Positions 7,548 through 11,567 of a DNA stretch of 11,567 nucleotides are shown here, piece after piece (position 1 is the stretch's first letter; the number at the start of each line of letters is the position of its first letter). The notes under the pieces are model-generated. The model made no database searches. It was given only the letters and a program-made list of their open reading frames with translations, and was not told the DNA's origin. The position numbers and the translations under genes are program-made. The stretch is from an uncultured Eubacteriales bacterium (GTDB taxonomy: Bacteria > Bacillota > Clostridia > Oscillospirales > Acutalibacteraceae): assembly GCA_934541115.1 (NCBI GenBank), contig CAKTDF010000038.1, positions 1 through 11,567 of the forward strand. Reading direction: 5' to 3'.

Positions 7548-7719
7548 TCAGACAGCCGTCTTGAAGCACCGTTTTGCGGCAGAACGAAATTATCGTATCT
7601 TAAGATTTCTGTTTGAGTCCATGCTGAGATCCGGCTTGATCTCAAGCAAAGATTTTATTGCTATTGATACAAATTTGAAAGAAAAAATCAACCCGATTTC
7701 GGGAGATTTATTTCACTGA
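7483..7719 (+). CDS. Small SHOCT-like protein, nested in +1 frame (cassette A)
   Basis: 78 residues, overlapping the last 65 bases of the HTH-zinc gene in the +1 frame. The first 28 residues are low in structure and rich in Thr, Asn and Ala. From residue 29 comes a conserved block: F-A-A-E-R-N-Y-R-I-L, then L-R-S-G-L-I-S-S-K-D-F and I-N-P-I-S-G-D-L. This matches the short C-terminal SHOCT pattern, a helix, then G-L-I-(S/T)-x-x-(D/E)-F, then a second helix. SHOCT-like proteins are often found upstream of clostridial serine recombinases, from general knowledge. The block is shared with residues 35-80 of the cassette B protein. The function is unknown; oligomerisation or an accessory role in recombination is a guess from context. 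Confidence 0.72.
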   Translation: METKRENTAVINATSKTASAHNQTAVLKHRFAAERNYRILRFLFESMLRSGLISSKDFIAIDTNLKEKINPISGDLFH

Positions 7720-7725
7720 AAAGAC

Positions 7726-7754
7726 TTGATATATTCCTTTCTCAGAGGTAATAT
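7726..7754 (+). promoter_or_regulatory. Putative sigma-A promoter between cassettes A and B
   Basis: TTGATA (7726-7731) matches five of six -35 bases, and TAATAT (7749-7754) matches four of six -10 bases, with a 17-base spacer. It starts six bases after the SHOCT-like A stop and lies upstream of GGGAGG (7768-7773) and ATG 7780. It would let cassette B and both recombinases be transcribed apart from cassette A. The imperfect repeat CCTTT-CTC-AGAGG (7736-7748) lies in the spacer and could be an operator. Confidence 0.42.
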
Positions 7755-7779
7755 GTGACACTGCGAAGGGAGGAATCCG

Positions 7780-8406
7780 ATGACAGAAGAACAAAAGCAA
7801 AAAATTGAAATCATGAGAAGAGACTCTATCGGCTATAAGAAAATAGCAAAAGAGCTCGGCATAAACCTTGACTCGGTAAAACGCTACTGCAAAAATCATC
7901 ATCTGCAGGAGGGCGATCTGCTGCAATTGGACGGGCTTTGCCGTTACTGTAAAAAACCATTGGAAAACACACCGCATAAAAGGCCGAAAAAATATTGTTC
8001 CGATTCCTGCCGCAGAGCATGGTGGAGTGAGCATAGGGAGGCACTGAATTGTAAGGCGGTCTATCAGCATCGCTGCTTACAGTGCGGTATCAAGTTTGAA
8101 AACGGTAAAAAGAAAGCAAATTTCTGTTCACGCATCTGTTATGCCGCATTCAGAAGAAAGGAGCCGAGTCGATATGTCGCAGAAAAGAGCCAATATGCCG
8201 AGACCAACGGTTGTCAGCCGGGTGAACTCACAAAAGCAGAAGTCAGCTGGGAAAGGTTTGAATCACAGTCAGATTGCAGCAGAGCGGAATTTCCGAAACT
8301 GCCTGCACATTGTCAATGTGCTTCATGCCCGTGGTTTTATAACGGCAAAAGACACTGTCAGAATGACGGCGTGTCTGCTCAGACGCTACCGCCCGATCAT
8401 TGGTAG
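7780..8406 (+). CDS. HTH protein with two zinc-binding Cys clusters and a dual-coded C-terminal extension (cassette B)
   Basis: 208 residues from ATG 7780, with GGGAGG (7768-7773) six bases upstream. Residues about 5-41 are a helix-turn-helix (Y-K-K-I-A-K-E-L-G-I-N-L-D-S-V-K-R-Y). The Cys clusters are C54, C57, C73, C77 and C99, C102, C116, C120, with the same spacing style and the same W-W after the first cluster as the paralog at 7140. The similarity stops near residue 128. The remaining 80 residues have no counterpart in the paralog and are read across the SHOCT-like gene in another frame. They may be a translated tail after loss of an earlier stop rather than a selected domain. They contain a C-x-C-x2-C...C cluster, which may be chance. 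Likely a DNA-binding accessory protein of the recombinases; no established function. Confidence 0.72.
   Translation: MTEEQKQKIEIMRRDSIGYKKIAKELGINLDSVKRYCKNHHLQEGDLLQLDGLCRYCKKPLENTPHKRPKKYCSDSCRRAWWSEHREALNCKAVYQHRCLQCGIKFENGKKKANFCSRICYAAFRRKEPSRYVAEKSQYAETNGCQPGELTKAEVSWERFESQSDCSRAEFPKLPAHCQCASCPWFYNGKRHCQNDGVSAQTLPPDHW
8157..8163 (+). promoter_or_regulatory. Internal ribosome binding site for the nested SHOCT-like gene B
   Basis: AAAGGAG inside the HTH-zinc B coding sequence, ten bases before ATG 8174. An earlier in-frame ATG at 8141 has no recognisable site before it. The motif and the ten-base spacing match those of the nested start in cassette A. Confidence 0.7.
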
Positions 8407-8434
8407 TTTACAATTTTCGAAAACAAGGAGGTGA
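8174..8434 (+). CDS. Small SHOCT-like protein, nested in +1 frame (cassette B)
   Basis: 86 residues. The first 233 bases lie inside the HTH-zinc B frame, in the +1 phase. The N-terminal 33 residues are basic and Ser/Gln/Lys-rich. Residues 35-79 carry the conserved block: A-A-E-R-N-F-R-N-C-L, then H-A-R-G-F-I-T-A-K-D, then Y-R-P-I-I-G-S-L. The block aligns with the cassette A protein, including A-A-E-R-N-(Y/F)-R, G-(L/F)-I-(S/T)-(S/A)-K-D and the P-I-x-G ending. Its stop (TGA 8432-8434) lies in the AAGGAGGTGA that forms the Shine-Dalgarno of recombinase 1, so translation of the two is probably coupled. Conservation of this frame in two diverged copies argues that it is the real gene here. Function unknown. 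Confidence 0.75.
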   Translation: MSQKRANMPRPTVVSRVNSQKQKSAGKGLNHSQIAAERNFRNCLHIVNVLHARGFITAKDTVRMTACLLRRYRPIIGSLQFSKTRR

Positions 8435-8441
8435 ATGCAGA

Positions 8442-9695
8442 ATGCAAAGTAATGTTGCAAAACTTGAAGCTACCGCTGTTCCGCCGACGAGAAAGCGTGT
8501 TGCGGCTTATGCGAGAGTATCAAGCGGTAAGGATGCCATGCTACATTCTCTTGCCGCACAGGTCGATTTTTACAGCGGAGTAATTAAAAGAAATCCCGAT
8601 TGGGAATACGCAGGAGTTTATGCCGATGAAGCCTTGACCGGGACAAAGGACACCCGCCCGGAGTTTCGGCGGCTGATGAAAGACTGCAAGAACGGAAAAA
8701 TAGATATCGTTCTTACAAAGTCTCTTTCCCGTTTCGCAAGAAACACGGTAACAACACTTCAAACGGTACGGGAGTTACGGGAGCTTGGCGTAGATGTCTG
8801 GTTTGAAAAAGAGAACCTTCATTCGTTAAGTCTCGATGTGGAATTTCTGATTTCACTCTACGCATCCTTCGCTCAGGAGGAAAGCCTGTCCGCCAGTGAA
8901 AACCAAAAGTGGAAAATCCGCAAAAATTTCAGCGAAGGGATTTCCACAGCCACTTCCATACTGGGCTATCGGTATGAGAACGGCAGTTTTGTTATCATTC
9001 CGGAAGAAGCCGAAACAGTAAAGATGATTTTTGAGGACTATCTATCCGGCATGGGATCAAATGCCATTGCACGGAAACTGCGCCGAATGGAGCTTCCGAC
9101 AAAGCACGGAGGCACCTGGCGTGAAAATGTAATCTTGAATATGCTGAGCAACGAAAAGTACAAAGGAGATATGCTCCTGCAAAAGACTTTTCGCTTAGAT
9201 CACATCAGCAAGAAAAAGGTACGGAACGAAGGTCAGCTGCCGCAATATTATGTTGAAAACTCTCACGACGCCATTATTCCGCCCGATCTTTTTGATGCTG
9301 TGCAGGCTGAACGCAAACGCCGGAGTGTTCTCGAAAAAAGCAGGGAGAGAAAGACCTATCCTTTCACAGGTAAAATCATCTGCGGAAAGTGCGGTAAAAA
9401 ATACCGCAGAAAAACGACATCCGCTGGGATACGATGGATTTGCAGTACTTACAACACCTACGGCAAAGAGTTTTGCGATGCCAAGCAGATACCGGAAAAT
9501 ATTTTAGAGTCTATTGTAGGAGACCGGGATTTTCGTCAGATCTGCGCATTGGACGAACATACGCTTAAAGTCATCTGGGCGGACGGTACGGAATCTGTTC
9601 ACAACTGGGAGAACCGTTCACGCTCCGAATCCTGGACAGAGGAAATGCGAAAAGAAGCGAGAGAGAGGTCATTGAAATGCCGAAAAAATCTATAA
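8442..9695 (+). CDS. Large serine recombinase 1 (short form, no long C-terminal coiled coil)
   Basis: 417 residues from ATG 8442, with AAGGAGG (8425-8431) ten bases upstream. The open frame begins at 8400 but that start has no such site. The catalytic resolvase/invertase domain is residues about 19-165: nucleophile S27 in Y-A-R-V-S-S, and R97 and R100 in L-S-R-F-A-R-N, with A-Q-E-E-S (144-148) at the start of the long helix. A Recombinase domain follows (about 170-295; N-E-K-Y-K-G-D at 237-243). A zinc ribbon has C314, C317, C334 and C345. The end is a short acidic/basic tail (W-A-D-G-T-E...S-R-S-E-S-W-T) rather than the long coiled coil of integrases such as phiC31 or A118. It would break and rejoin DNA through a 5'-phosphoserine link. 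Probably works with recombinase 2, which overlaps it by 19 bases. Confidence 0.92.
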   Translation: MQSNVAKLEATAVPPTRKRVAAYARVSSGKDAMLHSLAAQVDFYSGVIKRNPDWEYAGVYADEALTGTKDTRPEFRRLMKDCKNGKIDIVLTKSLSRFARNTVTTLQTVRELRELGVDVWFEKENLHSLSLDVEFLISLYASFAQEESLSASENQKWKIRKNFSEGISTATSILGYRYENGSFVIIPEEAETVKMIFEDYLSGMGSNAIARKLRRMELPTKHGGTWRENVILNMLSNEKYKGDMLLQKTFRLDHISKKKVRNEGQLPQYYVENSHDAIIPPDLFDAVQAERKRRSVLEKSRERKTYPFTGKIICGKCGKKYRRKTTSAGIRWICSTYNTYGKEFCDAKQIPENILESIVGDRDFRQICALDEHTLKVIWADGTESVHNWENRSRSESWTEEMRKEARERSLKCRKNL

Positions 9696-11278
9696 CCACT
9701 ATACCTGCCACGATACCGAAGTTCTCGGCACAACACACCTCGGCCGGGCAAAAGCGACGGGTTGCCGCCTATGCAAGAGTCTCAACCGACACGGACGAAC
9801 AGTTCACAAGCTATGAAGCACAGATCGATTACTATACCAAGTATATCGGGCAAAGAGCAGACTGGGAGTTCGTAGAAGTATACGCCGATGAAGGCATCTC
9901 CGGCACAAGCACAAAGCATCGTGACGGATTCAACCGTATGATTAAGGATGCAATGGCAGGAAAAATCGATCTCATCGTCACAAAATCCATCAGCCGATTT
10001 GCCAGAAACACGGTAGATACCCTTACAACGGTTCGCAAGCTGAAAGAAAAAGGCATCGAGGTTTTCTTTGAAAAAGAGAACATCTACACCCTCGACAGTA
10101 AGGGTGAGCTGCTTATAACCATCATGTCATCCATTGCCCAGGAAGAGAGCCGTTCCATTTCGGAGAATGTTACCTGGGGACAACGCAAACGGTTTGCTGA
10201 TGGCAAGGTATCACTGCCATATAAACATTTTCTCGGGTATCGTAGGGGTGAAAACGGCGTGCCGGAAATTGTGCCGGAGGAAGCGCAAACAGTCCGGGAC
10301 ATTTATCGGCAGTTTCTTGAAGGGGCTACGCCGAATATGATTGCAAAACGACTGACCGAGCAAGGCATTCCAACACCCGGCGGAAAGGAAAAATGGCCAA
10401 GCTCCACGATTGAAAGCATTTTGAGCAACGAAAAGTACAAGGGCGATGCCCTGCTTCAAAAGAAGTATACCGTTGATTTCCTTACCAAAAAGCAGAAGGT
10501 CAACGAGGGTGAGGTCACACAGTACTATGTCACGGGCAGTCACGAGGGTATTGTTTCGCCGGAGGTTTTTGATTTGGTACAGTATGAACGGAAGCGCCGT
10601 AAGTCGCTGGCACAGGCATACAGTGCCTCCGATATTTTTGCAAGCCGGATTTTCTGCGGTGAGTGCAGACATTTGTACGGCTGTAAAGTTTGGAACTCAA
10701 ACAATAAGTACCGCCGGGTTGTTTGGAGATGTAATGCGAAATACAGCAAGCGGCAAGGCAGTGCCGCCTGTCACACACCGCATTTGACCGAAGAGCAAGT
10801 AAAGGAAGCCTTTGTCGGCGCATTCAATTCCTGTATAAAGAATAAAAGTGAGATAATTGCCGGGTGCAGAGAAGCTATTGCTCTTGTCTGCGATACTGCC
10901 GGCCTGGAAGAAAGAGCCGCTTTATATAATGAAGAATGCGAAATCTCCGCAGAGCTTATCCGAAAATGTATTGAGGAAAACGCCCATGTTTCCATCAAAC
11001 CTGAAGTATACCGTGAACGGTACGACTCTTTCGCAGAACGCTACAAGACTGCCAAGGAACAGCTCGATGCAATTCAGCAGGAAATTTCCGAACGAAAGAT
11101 AAAGCAGGAAAAAATCGGGCTGTTCCTCAAGCAGTTGTCAGATACAAATGAACTGCTTACCGAGTTTGACGAAGGATTGTGGAATACAATGCTTGACAGT
11201 ATGACCGTTTATTCCTATGACAAAGCAGTGTTCGTTTTCAAAGACGGCTCAAAGGTTGAATGGAAAATCGAAAAGTAA
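9677..11278 (+). CDS. Large serine recombinase 2 (full form with zinc ribbon and coiled coil)
   Basis: 533 residues from ATG 9677, overlapping recombinase 1 by 19 bases, with the purine-rich GAGAGAGAGG (9659-9668) upstream. The catalytic domain is about residues 27-172: S36 in Y-A-R-V-S-T, R107 and R110 in I-S-R-F-A-R-N, A-Q-E-E-S at 154-158. The Recombinase domain is about 178-310, with L-S-N-E-K-Y-K-G-D at 249-257. The zinc ribbon is C327, C330, C352 and C365. Residues about 371-490 are helical and charged (an A-K-E-Q-L-D-A-I-Q-Q-E-I stretch), the coiled coil that in large serine integrases controls synapsis and direction. The C-terminus ends in a short beta-rich piece (F-V-F-K-D-G-S-K-V-E-W). 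It is likely the main integrase/excisionase, acting at an attachment site just downstream. Its stop lies at the start of a terminator stem. Confidence 0.93.
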   Translation: MPKKSITTIPATIPKFSAQHTSAGQKRRVAAYARVSTDTDEQFTSYEAQIDYYTKYIGQRADWEFVEVYADEGISGTSTKHRDGFNRMIKDAMAGKIDLIVTKSISRFARNTVDTLTTVRKLKEKGIEVFFEKENIYTLDSKGELLITIMSSIAQEESRSISENVTWGQRKRFADGKVSLPYKHFLGYRRGENGVPEIVPEEAQTVRDIYRQFLEGATPNMIAKRLTEQGIPTPGGKEKWPSSTIESILSNEKYKGDALLQKKYTVDFLTKKQKVNEGEVTQYYVTGSHEGIVSPEVFDLVQYERKRRKSLAQAYSASDIFASRIFCGECRHLYGCKVWNSNNKYRRVVWRCNAKYSKRQGSAACHTPHLTEEQVKEAFVGAFNSCIKNKSEIIAGCREAIALVCDTAGLEERAALYNEECEISAELIRKCIEENAHVSIKPEVYRERYDSFAERYKTAKEQLDAIQQEISERKIKQEKIGLFLKQLSDTNELLTEFDEGLWNTMLDSMTVYSYDKAVFVFKDGSKVEWKIEK

Positions 11279-11331
11279 AAAAGTCCGCAGTCTGTGACGG
11301 AAACCGCTCCGTTCCGCTTGCGGACTTTTTT
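11277..11331. terminator. Bidirectional rho-independent terminator closing the recombinase operon
   Basis: AAAAAAGTCCGCA (11277-11289) and TGCGGACTTTTTT (11319-11331) are perfect 13-base inverse complements. A smaller hairpin, ACGGA/TCCGT (11297-11301 and 11308-11312), sits in the loop. The A-run on one side and the T-run on the other mean it can end transcripts from both strands. The left arm includes the last two bases of the recombinase 2 stop codon. It insulates the recombinase block from the gene downstream. Confidence 0.9.
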
Positions 11332-11348
11332 ATTTGCGGCAGGATAAA

Positions 11349-11363
11349 CCTTTGTACGAAAGG
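11349..11363. repeat. Short inverted repeat in the presumed attachment region
   Basis: CCTTT (11349-11353) and AAAGG (11359-11363) are inverse complements around GTACG. It lies 18 bases after the recombinase terminator and before the downstream promoter, where an attachment half-site would be expected. Serine integrase sites are typically imperfect inverted repeats around a two-base core. Five-base arms are weak, so this is only a candidate. Confidence 0.2.
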
Positions 11364-11401
11364 AACTGACAACAATTATTATCCATTTTTAACATATCAG
11401 A

Positions 11402-11429
11402 TTGAAAAGCCGAATTATCATGTTATAAT
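11402..11429 (+). promoter_or_regulatory. Near-consensus extended -10 promoter for the gene at 11510
   Basis: TTGAAA (11402-11407) and TATAAT (11424-11429) are 16 bases apart, and TG at 11421-11422 adds an extended -10 element. This is the best sigma-A promoter in the window. It lies 80 bases before ATG 11510, leaving a leader of roughly 70 bases. It is independent of the phage operon, which fits a host gene beyond the prophage edge. Confidence 0.7.
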
Positions 11430-11509
11430 AAAACAAAACCATACTTTTTTTCGCAGGCGGAAAGTGTGGCCAAGGAAAATACGGAATGATTGAAAGGTAC
11501 AGTAATCTT

Positions 11510-11567
11510 ATGAAAAAAGAGATTTTTCACATTGAACTCGGAAACGGTATCTACCTTATATCCTCTA
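11510..11567 (+). CDS. Start of an unrecognised gene, truncated by the window end (probably host)
   Basis: Nineteen complete codons are visible from ATG 11510, beginning M-K-K-E-I-F-H-I-E-L-G-N-G-I-Y-L-I-S-S, and the frame is open at the edge. A GAAAGG (11492-11497) lies 12 bases upstream, a little far for an ideal site. A strong promoter is 80 bases upstream. The segment is too short to assign a family. It is taken as a gene because promoter, Shine-Dalgarno and open frame line up, and as host rather than phage because it follows a bidirectional terminator. Confidence 0.5.
   Translation, partial: MKKEIFHIELGNGIYLISS

Larger units (their letters stand above)
1..11340 (+). mobile_element. Right-hand end of a siphovirus-type prophage (tail end, lysis, recombinase module)
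   Basis: All recognisable genes are on the + strand and follow the order expected at a prophage end: tape measure, Dit, Tal, minor structural protein, holin, amidase, then serine recombinases. Recombinases next to the lysis genes are what is seen in an integrated, circularly permuted prophage map, where the integrase gene lies by one attachment site. The left part (head, packaging, replication) is outside the window. The right boundary is inferred to lie just after the terminator at 11277-11331, because a gene with its own strong promoter follows. The exact junction cannot be placed without the other end of the element. An integrative element carrying phage genes, or a decayed prophage, is the alternative, though no gene here is visibly broken. 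Confidence 0.8.

Noticed and set aside
8400..8441. Upstream ATG start for recombinase 1
   Set aside because: AAGGAGG at 8425-8431 sits inside that extension and points to ATG 8442. The extra 14 residues are not typical of the family.
11260..11493. 77-codon + strand frame across the terminator and intergenic region
   Set aside because: It reads through the terminator hairpin and the promoter, has no Shine-Dalgarno, and looks like chance.
1..11567. CRISPR array, tRNA or rRNA gene, insertion sequence
   Set aside because: No regularly spaced repeats, no cloverleaf-like segment and no transposase gene were seen on either strand.

Overview
The window reads as the right-hand end of a prophage in a gut-type clostridial Firmicute (Oscillospiraceae/Lachnospiraceae-like). 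The evidence is strong AAAGGAGG-type ribosome binding sites, a siphovirus tail module of the kind seen in clostridial prophages, a Holin_4_1-family holin, an amidase endolysin with LysM, and a terminal block of serine recombinases of a clostridial type. The species cannot be named from the sequence.

Positions 1-5590, all on the + strand, hold the end of the tail operon: the C-terminus of the tape measure protein, the distal tail protein (Dit), a tail endopeptidase/tail-spike-like protein (Tal) with a coiled coil and a carbohydrate-binding-like module, and a large Ser/Thr-rich DUF859-type minor structural protein with an FN3-like domain. The first three genes are joined by ATGA stop/start overlaps. 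A terminator that includes the DUF859 stop codon (5587-5614) separates structure from lysis. Positions 5651-7013 hold holin and endolysin, one base apart, and are closed by a strong terminator (7024-7063).

Positions 7064-8434 are the unusual part. A two-gene cassette occurs twice in tandem. Each copy has an HTH plus double zinc-cluster protein, with a small SHOCT-like protein nested in the +1 frame over its 3' end. The SHOCT-like start has its own Shine-Dalgarno inside the upstream coding sequence. In copy B the upstream frame stays open for about 80 codons across the SHOCT-like gene, giving a 233-base dual-coded stretch. A putative promoter (7726-7754) lies between the copies.

Two diverged large serine recombinases follow (8442-9695 and 9677-11278), overlapping by 19 bases. 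Both keep the catalytic Ser and Arg residues and a four-Cys zinc ribbon, but only the second has the long coiled-coil C-terminal region. A bidirectional terminator (11277-11331) ends the block. A 178-base gap follows, with a near-consensus extended -10 promoter and the start of an unrecognised gene at 11510, which is probably host DNA. The prophage attachment junction is therefore inferred to lie between about 11332 and 11509.

The genes fit a layout of tail assembly and adsorption, then lysis, then integration/excision at the prophage edge. My best candidate for an undescribed system is the paired HTH-zinc/SHOCT cassettes acting as accessory or directionality factors for a two-subunit serine recombinase. 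This is inference from position and conservation, not shown by the sequence.
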